Below, in pieces: positions 8,449-16,659 of a DNA stretch of 17,709 nucleotides. Every line of letters starts with the position of its first letter. Within the stretch, counting starts at the first letter, position 1. Source of the DNA: Tranzscheliella williamsii (Eukaryota > Basidiomycota > Ustilaginomycetes > Ustilaginales > Ustilaginaceae); contig JALBYF010000126.1 of NCBI GenBank assembly GCA_023212725.1, positions 1-17,709 of the forward strand, in the 5' to 3' direction. Both the position numbers and the translations under genes were made by a program. The notes beneath the pieces were generated by a model. It saw only the letters and a program-made list of their open reading frames with translations. It was not told the DNA's origin and ran no database searches.

Positions 8449-8853
8449 CGTATCAACCTCGACGCAAAGCTGGAGCTGATTTCCGCCGTATGCTGTCAGC
8501 GGCGTCGTGGCCAACGACAAGGGGCGGTATCCACGGGTACCAGGCTAGGTTAGAGCAAGCGTAGGAGAACAACAATGGGCTTGGAGGTGTGTGGAATAGG
8601 CATGGGCTGTAGCGGCCAATCTGAAGGCTTGCCTCGTGTTGCTAGCCTTTTACAGGGGTTATCCAAAGCACTCATAACATGCTCTTTCGGGTCTAACAAA
8701 TAGCGCATGCCATGCCGGCCACAAATGAGAGTCACTTCTACGGGCCACACATTGGATGAGCTCGTCTGGTTTCGCTAGGCTCATGAGCTACCGAAGCTCG
8801 AAAGATGGTCAGATGCTGTGACTGTGCAGGTGCTTGTGCCCTCTCATGGTACT
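8449..8853. other. IVY1-like upstream region and end of the split gene
   Basis: 405 bases upstream of the IVY1-like ATG on the minus strand. CTCTAACCTAG (near 8535) looks like a branch point followed closely by an acceptor, so a leader intron ending there is possible. An open frame at 8550-8750 starts with GTG and is probably not a gene. No TATA box is seen. Confidence 0.35.
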
Positions 8854-9522
8854 TCATGCTTGCTTGAGCCATAGATCCCATGTCTTGGCGAAGCCAATCA
8901 TTGTCTCTGTACACGGCGGGAGCTGACAAGCTCGGACAGCATCCCTTGCAGCAAGCTGCTGCAAGTGGGCGACAGTTTTCTCAACGTACTTCAACACCAG
9001 ATACGAGGTTGTGTTGAGTGACTGAACGTGCAACGAGCAGAATTTTGCCTCTTCAGGCCGCTTGCTGCTCAGCCACTCTGTTGCCCTCTTCGAAAGGCTG
9101 TCTCTTACCATCTTTTCTGTCGAGTCACCCCGCCCAAGAAGCACTTTCCTGTTTATGCCTTTTGCGTCGTCTACGGCTAGTGTGCCGTACCACTCGGCAG
9201 TGTGCTGCTTGCCGCGAAGCATATCGAGTCCCAGGTCCATCACGATCACAAGAGGTCGGTGAAATTCCTTCATGCTGTTGATTACAGCAGGACCCCAGAC
9301 GTTACTTGCAACGTTTTTTATCAGGTCTCCATCCTCATTGTCAGTCGCGCCCTGACTGGCCTCGGTCGCGACATCATCTACGCTCGCGCTATCCGGGCCT
9401 ACCCTATCTGTGTTCAAGAGAACAGTCCACTTTGGTGTGGTCTTTGTTATAGGGTGCTCCGGGTCGCCGCCGGAGACGCGAGGGTCAGCTGCGCCGTTAC
9501 AGCTGTGGTCATGGCGATGGGA
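8854..9522 (-). pseudogene. C-terminal fragment of a split fungal hypothetical gene
   Basis: An open minus-strand frame of 222 codons runs from just after a TGA (9523-9525) to TGA (8854-8856). It has no ATG until far inside the frame, so it is an internal or terminal exon, not a complete gene. Composition looks natural: TTPKWTVLLNTDRVGP, then an acidic linker, then INSMKEFHRPLVIVMDLGL, WYGTLAVDD, RPEEAKFCSLHVQSL and a C-terminus ending WDLWLKQA. The hydrophobic LVIVMDLGL strand suggests a folded alpha/beta core. No named domain is recognised; the pattern recalls large hypothetical proteins of basidiomycetes. The retrotransposon begins 17 bases upstream of the frame, and a same-strand coding fragment in the right order lies beyond it (16752-17186). 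Inferred to be the C-terminal part of one interrupted gene. Confidence 0.55.
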
Positions 9523-9535
9523 TCAACACTGTCGC

Positions 9536-9539
9536 CCGT
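9536..9539. repeat. Target-site duplication, left copy (CCGT)
   Basis: CCGT directly precedes the left LTR and is repeated directly after the right LTR (16347-16350). The next base outward differs, so the duplication is 4 bp, within the 4-6 bp usual for LTR retrotransposons. Confidence 0.8.
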
Positions 9540-9727
9540 TGTCGCGGCCGATAAGCGAATGGGGGCGCGCCCCTTTCCCGAGTATCGAACTTTGGCCCTT
9601 TTTGAGGGCGAGGGTTCGAGACTTGGTGCATGTATTTTTCCTTTTGCACGCTTCCTTTCGAACAACATCAATCTTAGCTTCTGCCCTTCCTTGTCGTTTG
9701 CTTTGCTCATCGCGTGAGCTCATTTCA
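9540..9727 (+). repeat. 5' LTR (188 bp)
   Basis: Begins TGTCGCGGCCGATAAGCG and ends GAGCTCATTTCA. Every base compared matches the right LTR at an offset of 6,619. It contains a perfect 12-bp palindrome GGGGCGCGCCCC (9562-9573) that could form a hairpin. No classical TATA box is visible. At 188 bp it is short for this superfamily. Confidence 0.95.
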
Positions 9728-9728
9728 T

Positions 9729-9744
9729 TGGGGGGCCAACCCGG
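9729..9744 (+). other. Primer-binding-site candidate, tRNA-Pro-like
   Basis: One base after the 5' LTR, TGGGGGGCCAACCCGG begins with the TGG that pairs with a tRNA 3' CCA. Its complement would give a C discriminator and an acceptor strand ending TTGGCCC. A C discriminator is typical of eukaryotic tRNA-Pro, so priming by tRNA-Pro is a reasonable guess. The match to a real tRNA of this organism is unverified. Confidence 0.5.
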
Positions 9745-9849
9745 AAGTGACTCACGACGACGACATAGTCCTCGTGATCAGAACCATCGCTTCTAACATC
9801 AAGTCATTCAGCATCATCATCGTTCAACATAGCACCCTCGCGCGAGCTT

Positions 9850-11160
9850 ATGGAGTCTCTGCGCAGATCCAGCCGTCGCGCCACTATTGAGAAGCCACCT
9901 TCCCGTCCGTACAAGTCCGAACCTTCCTCTCCGCTGACTTCAATCCACTCTTCCCCGCCGCTCGACTTCCCCGAGACTGCATCTGGTCTCGGACCTCAGA
10001 CCGAATCGCCTCAACCCTCTGAAGAAAACATAGTAAGAATGGTTGAAGGACAGCATACTTGTGGGGCTGCACCCTTGCCGGTGTCCAACTATACTGGGCT
10101 TTCAGGAGACATCGATGTTAAGGCCTGGGCACGTGAGTTCGATCGATACATCGTTATCACGGGCGCTTATCGGGACGAAACTGCGGTAGCACGCCTTTTG
10201 GTGTCCTTCCTTGACGGACCAGCGTATGACTGGTACTGTGAGCAACCACCTAACGTTCGATCTCAGGGTAACGAATTACTTACCGCTCTGAAGAAGCATT
10301 TCGGTGATGCTAGGGATTCTGCAAGAGCTCGCAACGCTGTGAGCCGATTCACCAATGCAATCCACGATCGTATTGACCCTTCTATCTTGACGGATCGTGG
10401 TCGATGGGAGGCTCATCTAACTCGACTCCTCGAAACTGCAAGAGCTGTGCCCTCCGACGATATGTCCGAGCGAAGCAAAGCTCAGCAAGTATACGACGCC
10501 CTTCCAGCGCAAATCCGACAAGTAGTGCAACCGCAGAAGACTGTTGTCGACCTCGTCGACTATTGCATCTCTCTACCAGACAGAACTTATGACGATGTCG
10601 TAGCTGCAACTCGCATTGCGGAAGAACACAAGCACACCGTAGAAGAACAGAGGCGCACTGCCGAAGAGCAAAGGCGCTTAGCTCAAGAGAACCAAGCCTT
10701 ACGACGCCGACTCGACTTCGTTGAACGATCGATCCGAAATCCAGCTGGACATCAGATCTTACCGCCATCTCCTCCGCAAGAACAAGTCAAGCTGCCGGAG
10801 CATTCTATGAATTGGGAGGAAGATGTACGATTACAGCGGCCCCAACCGGTCAGGTCTGTCCAACAGCTCACCTTTCCTCAAACGGATGAAGGGGTCAGAC
10901 AGTACGAGGAAGCGCTGAAGACGTATTACAGGAATCATCCTTATACAACAAGCGCGCCTTCTCCTCAATCGAGCTATCCATTGACCCCGGGTACTATGCC
11001 GGCAGGATCGAGCGAATGCCACCGGTGTGGCTTTCGGGGACACCGCTATAGCGATTGCGCTACCAACCCCGCCGTCCCTCAAGCGGAACAATCCTACCGC
11101 CGTGCTTACAGCGCTGCCCTGCGTAGGCAGTCGGAAAACCTCGGGGGCTCTCGAGCGTAA
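9850..11160 (+). CDS. Retrotransposon Gag
   Basis: 436 aa from the ATG at 9850 to TAA. The N-terminal 80 residues are Ser/Pro-rich. Residues about 85-195 fit a retrotransposon gag capsid domain: DVKAWAREFDRYIV, ARLLVSFLDGPAYDWYCEQ, LLTALKKHFGD. Residues about 255-300 are a Glu/Gln/Arg-rich coiled coil (EEQRRTAEEQRRLAQEN). Near the C-terminus lies one CCHC zinc knuckle, CHRCGFRGHRYSDC (DNA 11017-11058), which binds nucleic acid in this family. Gag packages element RNA into virus-like particles. Its last 34 nt overlap the pol frame, and the stop codon lies inside the predicted frameshift stem-loop. Confidence 0.93.
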   Translation: MESLRRSSRRATIEKPPSRPYKSEPSSPLTSIHSSPPLDFPETASGLGPQTESPQPSEENIVRMVEGQHTCGAAPLPVSNYTGLSGDIDVKAWAREFDRYIVITGAYRDETAVARLLVSFLDGPAYDWYCEQPPNVRSQGNELLTALKKHFGDARDSARARNAVSRFTNAIHDRIDPSILTDRGRWEAHLTRLLETARAVPSDDMSERSKAQQVYDALPAQIRQVVQPQKTVVDLVDYCISLPDRTYDDVVAATRIAEEHKHTVEEQRRTAEEQRRLAQENQALRRRLDFVERSIRNPAGHQILPPSPPQEQVKLPEHSMNWEEDVRLQRPQPVRSVQQLTFPQTDEGVRQYEEALKTYYRNHPYTTSAPSPQSSYPLTPGTMPAGSSECHRCGFRGHRYSDCATNPAVPQAEQSYRRAYSAALRRQSENLGGSRA

Positions 11161-11180
11161 GAGGCCTGACCTCAAGAGCC
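11133..11180 (+). promoter_or_regulatory. Candidate -1 ribosomal frameshift signal between gag and pol
   Basis: Pol is in the -1 frame relative to gag and opens only after a TAG at 11124-11126, leaving a 34-nt window. In it is GGAAAAC (11133-11139, read G GAA AAC in the gag frame), a near-canonical slip site: the A-site half is standard, the P-site half is not X-XXY. After a 6-nt spacer, GGCTCT (11146-11151) pairs with AGAGCC (11175-11180), and GAG with CTC continues the stem after one mismatch. Slip site, spacer and stem have the usual geometry. The G run at 11143-11147 is an alternative slip point. Confidence 0.6.
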
Positions 11181-14100
11181 GCCAAACCCAGTTCAGGTCT
11201 CAGTATCGTTCCGGCGCATTATGTACATAGCCTCGATCCGACTCTCGACCCAACCTCGGCTTCGACAGAAAAGGCCTATTCAGCCATCAAAACCCACGTA
11301 GTCTCGACGACTAACAGTCGAGCGGCCCGATATGAAGCGGTACCAAAACAACAGCTTCCCGTTCAGCACCATCAACAGTGCGGTGATATTAAGCAAACTC
11401 AGCAGTACCAGCGAGCCCAGCTGTTCCAGTCAGCAACGCTTGCTCAACAGGCGGGGATCTATTGCGAGGCTCTTTCGCCTCCAGGGGTCGCCTCGCCTAT
11501 TTCTCAGCAACCTTCTCTCCCGCTTTCCTCAGCAGAGAGCAGCCACAGCCTTCCTGATGTCTCTCGACTAGCGCACGAACAATTTCCCCAGTCACCAACA
11601 CCGCTTCAAGAAGCCACTCAGCCATTGGCTTGTCAAGTTCAAGCACTAGATCAGTCTCGCGAAACTGAAGATGTCGCGTCTGGGCCGAAGCCGGGCACTG
11701 GACCCGCGACTCAGCATTCCGTTCGTTCAAAGCAAGAGCTGCGCGATTCCGAACCCCAACAAGTTGCTTCGAACCTTCTAGCACTCGCACCCCCAACGCA
11801 GAGAGACGCGTTCCTAGCTGCAGAGCGGTCAGCGACTCCGCAGACGCCCACTCCCCCTCCACCGCCCCAACAACCGAACCGCAAGGCCCGGCCGAAGGTA
11901 GATCTCAGATCTCTTCAGCATCGAGCGAAAGACTATCGGCGATCGTTCTTTTCAGTCAGAGTTGAAGCGTCCAGCCTTGGCGATACGGAGCCGGCGGAAA
12001 CTCTCACCAACCTTAAGGCAGTCGTTGATGATGGGGCTCTTATCAACGTCATCTCCGCCGATAGCGCAAGACTTCTGAACGTTGGATATGGCCCACCAAC
12101 CTCTTATGTGCGTATGGCCAACGGCCACCTTGTCTCGACTTTAGGGACTATCAAGCTGTTGATCCGAGCGTTGGATGTAGATGGTGTCTACACCGACGCG
12201 AAGGTACACACCTTTGAAGTCCTACAGAACTGTCCAGCACCCATGCTGCTCGGCCAGCCGTGGAAGGTCGACATGGGCGTTCTGCACTTCTACGAGTTGG
12301 GCATCCTCTTTGCCCCGACCTGGGATCAGCCAACGGTGTTACGCCGATGGGCGCGGTTCGTCTCGGACGAACACCTTTTGTCAGAGGCTCCTTTGCCAGC
12401 GACGCCTTTAGAAGCCGTCCGCCTTCTTTCTTCCGCTCAGCAAGTGGTCGGTTTCCTCGATGTCGAGCGAACTCTGGAATCAGACATAGCAATCTTCAGC
12501 CTACAAGGAGAATATCAAGACCAGAACGATTGCGATGACCAAAAGGGAAGCCTGGACTGGTGTAACGAAGCTTTCACTGTCAAAGAGGAACAACACGTCA
12601 GGTTCGAGTTACCTGTCGATGAGGCGGAGCTCGAGTCACTGCGACGCTTACTCCCTGCCGACTATCCAGACGAAGACTATCAAGCGGATCGTGTCAAAAC
12701 CCGGGACAAATTCAAGCCGTACCGAGTCAGTGGTAAGAAGGATGAAGACACTGAAGATAGGGCCAATCGTGTCGTTAGTGGAATACGAGCTAAGATGGGT
12801 TCGATCGGTACGCCAGCTCAACGCAAACATCTCCTCGACTTGATCAAGGCCAAGCACTTAGCATTCGCTGAGTCAAGTGCCGAGTGCAAGCAGAACAGGG
12901 TCGTGCTATGCGATCCTGATCTCATTGAAGAACCTCCGGCTACCGTCAGACGTTCTAAGACGCAACAACTCTCACCGCCGCAGAAGCAGTTTCTGCATGA
13001 GCAAGTCAAAGACCTTCTTGACAACCACTTTATGGTGAAGATACCAGAGAATGAGGTGCGCTGGGTATCGGAGACTCGCATAGTCCCGAAGCCCGCCGCT
13101 GAGATTCAATCCAACGTATCAGTATATGAGCTGCGCCTACAAGCAAATCAAGCATTGAAGAAAGCTGGCCTTGGTCACGACCCAAGCCTACCCGACCCTA
13201 CACCGGTCCCAGAGCAAGTCGAACCTTGCGGGGAGCCACTCAAGCAGAAGTTCCGCCTAGTCCATAACTACGCGCCGATCAACAAATACATGCGCGATAC
13301 TTCGTTCATTCCAGGGAACATAGAAGTTAAGGCCAGCAAGCTGTCCGGCAAGGAATATCTCTTCAAGGGTGACGGTTGTGCGGGGTTTTTCATCATGGCC
13401 AACACGCGCTTAGCTACCTTGTTGTCAGTGACCTACATCGAAGATTTAGGGTTCGTCGGCTACACAGTTATGCCATTCGGCTTCCGCATTGGGCCCAGTC
13501 TATACTACCGTTTCATCACCACTGCATTTGGAGACCTGTTCGATAGGGATTCAGACTTTTGGATGGACGACGTAGCGGCTGGACACCATGACTTCGGAGC
13601 ATACTATTGTTGGCTGCGAGCTTTCTTGGACAGAGCGATCGATACTGGGTTCACTCTCAGCGTTAAGAAGTGTCAATTGCTTCACGAGGATATCACTTTC
13701 TGTGGGCAACTAGTCGGGAAGAACGGTATTCGAGCTGATCCGTCAAGACTACAAGCTATTCTAAACTGGCCTCAACCTCAAACTGTTCGAGAGCTCATGA
13801 CTTTTAGAGGAGTTTGCTCCTACCTCCGATCTAAGGTCCCAGGTTTCGCAATCGTTTTCGCTCCACTTGATACTTTGACAACTAAGGTAGAGAACTACGA
13901 CCAGTCCCTCAGCGCCGCATGGACCAAGGAGCATTCCGATGCTTTCCTGAAAGTCAAGCAAGCGTTGGTAAACGCTGAAGTCCTCAAGGAGCCGAAGTAT
14001 GATCGCCCGTTCATAGTTCAATCGGATTGGAGCGCCGAAGGTATCGGCGCCGTGTTACTTCAAGAGTATCTAGTAATTAAAGACCCGGAAGGCCAATGGG

Positions 14101-15866
14101 TCCAGGTCACTGAACCAACCTCCACTGAAGGATATCTAGGCAAACAGAAGAAAACTGTGGTATATCCCATAGCATATGCTTCCAAGAAGTGTACTCAAGC
14201 CGAAAGTCGCTACTCCGCTCACTTAGGAGAGTTAGTCGCAGCTAAGCATGCACTGGACAAGTTCGCCAGCTATACGTTCGGACAACCGATCATCCTGGTG
14301 ACCGACTGTACCGCCCTACGGGATATCTTAATGAGCGACAAGATGCCTACTGCTCACGCTCGCTGGCGTGAGCAACTCCTCGCTTATAACATCATTCGTG
14401 TTGACCATTGTGCAGGCAAGCGTCATCAACTAGCTCATGGATTGTCACATCGCCCTACAGACGCCGAACAAGGTGTCACGGCCGAAGTTCCAATTTATCC
14501 GATCGATCGAGACCTCTTAGCCATGGACCGAGGGGAAGAGACGCTGGCGGGTGAAGTAAAGGAAACCGCCCAGCGTTACCTCGAGGTCGATCAGCATGCT
14601 GGACCGTTGCTGGAACGTTTCAAGAACGACGAGCTCGAGCCGCTTATCCGTTTCTTGGTGATGTTAGAACTTCCGACCACACAAGCCCAAAGGGATAAAC
14701 TCAAGCGGTTGGACTCATACGTTCTCAACGATGGGGAACTCAAGTACCAGCATGACGACCTTGAACTCAAAGTGTTACCGCGCCATGAGGGTCAACAGAA
14801 AGTCAAGGAAGTTCACGAATTGTCACACACTGGGATCGCGACTGTCGTCAGAAAGCTACGGATCCAAGAAGGCCTGACTTGGCCTAAGTTGTATCAGGAT
14901 GTAAGGGAAGCCTTACGAGGATGTCAGGTTTGTCAGCAATTCGCTGCACGCAAACAGACCACCCTCGATCCTGTTGTGGTCTCAGCTCCTATGCAGACAT
15001 GGGCGATGGACTTTGTTAGCCTACCGCAATCACATGGGAAGAGCAAGGTATTGGTGGTGGTCGACTATTTCAGCCGCTTCGTATGGACGTTTGCGCTTGC
15101 TTTCGCACGGGGCCAAGATGTTGTCAAGTCTCTGACATTCATAAGGGATTGCTTCGGGACTTTGCCGAGCACGATCATCTCAGATGGAGGTAGTCATTTC
15201 GATTGTGCAGAAGTCTTCAACTTCTTGGACGATAATGCTGTTCACCACCACATCACCCCATCTTATGCACCATGGGTCAACGGTCTTGTTGAGCGTAACA
15301 ATGGTTTACTCATTCAAGTCTTACGACGTCTTTGTGCGGCCGACCATATTCCCTCAAATGACACCGTGCCTAGCCGTTTTCCTTGGTATCCGGAACTCGC
15401 TCGCGCTACTCGGGAACTCAATCGACGCCCGATTGAAGCCTTGCGAAATCTGTCGCCGGTGGAGCTTATGCTTGGTTTCACCATATGCGACAACAACTTC
15501 GCTACCTATAGGAGTTCTCCAGTGCCACCAACACTCGCCGTCGTACAGCTTCAGCGTGCGTTCGTCGACATCCAGAGACAGGACGTCATCGCTGAATACG
15601 AAGGAGTGCAGCGTAAAAGGGCGGATAAGAGCAAACCTAGGGTAGAGAACCGGGAGCTATCGCCTGGTGATCTGATCCTCCGTCACCAAACGTTGTTGGA
15701 GTCCACGTACTCCACACAATCAAAGCTAGCACCACAATGGGTCGGACCTTTCGTTGTCATCAGCAAACAGCGAAAATCCTATATCATACGCAATCTTCAG
15801 GACGGGTCTGAAGAGCGTGTCCACATCAACAGACTCAAACGATATTGGCCCGCGGCTTCAGCTTGA
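11139..15866 (+). CDS. Retrotransposon Pol: protease, RT, RNase H, integrase
   Basis: About 1,575 residues, made as a Gag-Pol fusion since the first in-frame ATG is at 12114, inside the protease. A 270-residue Gln/Pro/Ser-rich linker comes first. Protease: VVDDGALINVIS (active DDG codons 12027-12035). RT: KFRLVHNYAPIN, KGDGCAGFF (Asp 13371), YTVMPFGFRIGPS, and WMDD (13560-13571) in place of the usual YxDD. RNase H: QSDWSAEGIGAVL (Asp 14025), HLGELVAAKHAL, VTDCTALRD, and AHGLSHR, where families usually have ADGLSR. Integrase: H-H-C-C zinc module (14814-14933), catalytic Asp 15009, Asp 15183 and Glu 15291 in DD35E spacing, then the GPF module near 15741-15755. No chromodomain follows. The reading frame is intact. 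The enzymes copy element RNA and insert the DNA. Confidence 0.95.
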   Translation, partial: PRGLSSVRGLTSRAAKPSSGLSIVPAHYVHSLDPTLDPTSASTEKAYSAIKTHVVSTTNSRAARYEAVPKQQLPVQHHQQCGDIKQTQQYQRAQLFQSATLAQQAGIYCEALSPPGVASPISQQPSLPLSSAESSHSLPDVSRLAHEQFPQSPTPLQEATQPLACQVQALDQSRETEDVASGPKPGTGPATQHSVRSKQELRDSEPQQVASNLLALAPPTQRDAFLAAERSATPQTPTPPPPPQQPNRKARPKVDLRSLQHRAKDYRRSFFSVRVEASSLGDTEPAETLTNLKAVVDDGALINVISADSARLLNVGYGPPTSYVRMANGHLVSTLGTIKLLIRALDVDGVYTDAKVHTFEVLQNCPAPMLLGQPWKVDMGVLHFYELGILFAPTWDQPTVLRRWARFVSDEHLLSEAPLPATPLEAVRLLSSAQQVVGFLDVERTLESDIAIFSLQGEYQDQNDCDDQKGSLDWCNEAFTVKEEQHVRFELPVDEAELESLRRLLPADYPDEDYQADRVKTRDKFKPYRVSGKKDEDTEDRANRVVSGIRAKMGSIGTPAQRKHLLDLIKAKHLAFAESSAECKQNRVVLCDPDLIEEPPATVRRSKTQQLSPPQKQFLHEQVKDLLDNHFMVKIPENEVRWVSETRIVPKPAAEIQSNVSVYELRLQANQALKKAGLGHDPSLPDPTPVPEQVEPCGEPLKQKFRLVHNYAPINKYMRDTSFIPGNIEVKASKLSGKEYLFKGDGCAGFFIMANTRLATLLSVTYIEDLGFVGYTVMPFGFRIGPSLYYRFITTAFGDLFDRDSDFWMDDVAAGHHDFGAYYCWLRAFLDRAIDTGFTLSVKKCQLLHEDITFCGQLVGKNGIRADPSRLQAILNWPQPQTVRELMTFRGVCSYLRSKVPGFAIVFAPLDTLTTKVENYDQSLSAAWTKEHSDAFLKVKQALVNAEVLKEPKYDRPFIVQSDWSAEGIGAVLLQEYLVIKDPEGQWVQVTEPTSTEGYLGKQKKTVVYPIAYASKKCTQAESRYSAHLGELVAAKHALDKFASYTFGQPIILVTDCTALRDILMSDKMPTAHARWREQLLAYNIIRVDHCAGKRHQLAHGLSHRPTDAEQGVTAEVPIYPIDRDLLAMDRGEETLAGEVKETAQRYLEVDQHAGPLLERFKNDELEPLIRFLVMLELPTTQAQRDKLKRLDSYVLNDGELKYQHDDLELKVLPRHEGQQKVKEVHELSHTGIATVVRKLRIQEGLTWPKLYQDVREALRGCQVCQQFAARKQTTLDPVVVSAPMQTWAMDFVSLPQSHGKSKVLVVVDYFSRFVWTFALAFARGQDVVKSLTFIRDCFGTLPSTIISDGGSHFDCAEVFNFLDDNAVHHHITPSYAPWVNGLVERNNGLLIQVLRRLCAADHIPSNDTVPSRFPWYPELARATRELNRRPIEALRNLSPVELMLGFTICDNNFATYRSSPVPPTLAVVQLQRAFVDIQRQDVIAEYEGVQRKRADKSKPRVENRELSPGDLILRHQTLLESTYSTQSKLAPQWVGPFVVISKQRKSYIIRNLQDGSEERVHINRLKRYWPAASA

Positions 15867-16158
15867 ACAATCCCAACGCCAATCGCAAACGCTTCCGAAT
15901 GGACATTACGCTATTCTTGGACGATCCGGTCCTAACTCGTTACCAGTTAAGAATGTCTTATGATTCGACGCTTTGCCATCAAGTAAGCCATCAACGTCGA
16001 CCTTTCAGTACCGTCTCGTGTCCCGAACGCTCTGGTTATGGACCATTCAGCTCGTTTGCCGCTCAGCTTCGTCGAACCCATCTTCGTTTTGCAGTCCTTC
16101 TATTCGAGGCCCCTCGTTCGCTGGTCTCCGGGACGGAGCCCTTCGCTTGTTGGAGGAC
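15867..16158 (+). other. 3' noncoding stretch of the retrotransposon with weak polypurine tract
   Basis: 292 bases between the pol stop and the 3' LTR. Open frames crossing into the LTR start with TTG and look accidental. A purine run TTGGAGGA just before the LTR (about 16150-16157) is the only polypurine-tract candidate; it is short and is followed by C. No envelope-like or accessory gene is seen. Confidence 0.5.
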
Positions 16159-16346
16159 TGTCGCGGCCGATAAGCGAATGGGGGCGCGCCCCTTTCCCGA
16201 GTATCGAACTTTGGCCCTTTTTGAGGGCGAGGGTTCGAGACTTGGTGCATGTATTTTTCCTTTTGCACGCTTCCTTTCGAACAACATCAATCTTAGCTTC
16301 TGCCCTTCCTTGTCGTTTGCTTTGCTCATCGCGTGAGCTCATTTCA
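16159..16346 (+). repeat. 3' LTR (188 bp)
   Basis: The right copy of the terminal repeat, identical by eye to 9540-9727, with TG...CA ends and followed by the CCGT duplication. Bases immediately outside the two copies differ, which fixes both boundaries. Confidence 0.95.
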
Positions 16347-16350
16347 CCGT
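16347..16350. repeat. Target-site duplication, right copy (CCGT)
   Basis: CCGT follows the right LTR and matches 9536-9539, showing that the element arrived by integration at this place and was not later rearranged at its ends. Confidence 0.8.
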
Positions 16351-16384
16351 ACGTTCATTTCAGACAGGTTCTGGGAATATGAAG

Positions 16385-16430
16385 TCCCACCGTGAAGTGG
16401 CAGTAGCGGGCTACCCACATCACGGGTGGA
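16385..16430. repeat. Imperfect long stem-loop 1
   Basis: CCCACCGTGA (16386-16395) pairs with TCACGGGTGG (16420-16429) with one bulge. Inside it GTGG pairs with CCAC and GTAG (16403-16406) with CTAC (16411-16414) around a CGGG loop. Together about 18 pairs with an A/A mismatch and a 2-nt bulge. Confidence 0.6.
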
Positions 16431-16442
16431 AGAATAACTATG

Positions 16443-16450
16443 TATATAGA
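16443..16450 (+). promoter_or_regulatory. TATA-like box in the hairpin-rich segment
   Basis: TATATAGA lies between stem-loops 1 and 2. In an LTR this would be the core promoter with stem-loop 2 in the transcribed leader. No transcript can be assigned. Confidence 0.3.
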
Positions 16451-16463
16451 GCAGCACGTTGGG

Positions 16464-16488
16464 CTGGATGAGGAGGATCCTCATCCAG
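16464..16488. repeat. Perfect 11-bp stem-loop 2
   Basis: CTGGATGAGGA (16464-16474) and TCCTCATCCAG (16478-16488) are exact reverse complements separated by only GGA, about 15 nt after the TATA-like box. Confidence 0.75.
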
Positions 16489-16519
16489 TCTAGTTTATAC
16501 ACACAGTTCTTTACCATTG

Positions 16520-16553
16520 AGGTATTGCTTGCAACACAGTGCAAGCTATACCT
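16520..16553. repeat. 14-bp stem-loop 3 with one mismatch
   Basis: AGGTATTGCTTGCA (16520-16533) pairs with TGCAAGCTATACCT (16540-16553) with a single mismatch and a 6-nt loop ACACAG. Confidence 0.7.
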
Positions 16554-16659
16554 TCGTACGCCTAGTACAGTAGGTCCGCGCTCCGTAGGGCGCTGTCCCT
16601 GACCCCATCGCCATAGGACTCCATCTATCGGCGCTCGCGCACACAGCGCACTTGGGCAA

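Larger units (their letters stand above)
9540..16346 (+). mobile_element. Complete Ty3/gypsy-type LTR retrotransposon (6,807 bp)
   Basis: Bounded by two 188-bp direct repeats with TG...CA ends and flanked by CCGT on both sides. Inside, in order: a primer-binding-site candidate, gag (9850-11160), a -1 overlapping pol (protease, reverse transcriptase, RNase H, integrase), and a 292-bp 3' noncoding stretch. Integrase downstream of RNase H defines Ty3/gypsy rather than copia order. No chromodomain follows the integrase GPF module, so it is not a typical chromovirus. No stop or frameshift breaks gag or pol, and the LTRs appear identical, so the copy is young and may be active. It is inserted in a minus-strand gene fragment. 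Confidence 0.96.

Noticed and set aside
9447..9710. Minus-strand open frame crossing the left LTR border
   Set aside because: Most of it is LTR sequence, repeated identically at the right LTR; the frame is an accident of the insertion junction.
15845..16336. 163-codon open frame running from the end of pol into the 3' LTR (possible env or accessory protein)
   Set aside because: It starts with TTG, overlaps the pol end, and its last third is just LTR sequence that is also open in the 5' LTR. No signal peptide or membrane pattern is present.
9536..16350. 5-bp target duplication
   Set aside because: Only CCGT matches on both sides; the fifth base differs whichever way the window is shifted, so 4 bp is reported.
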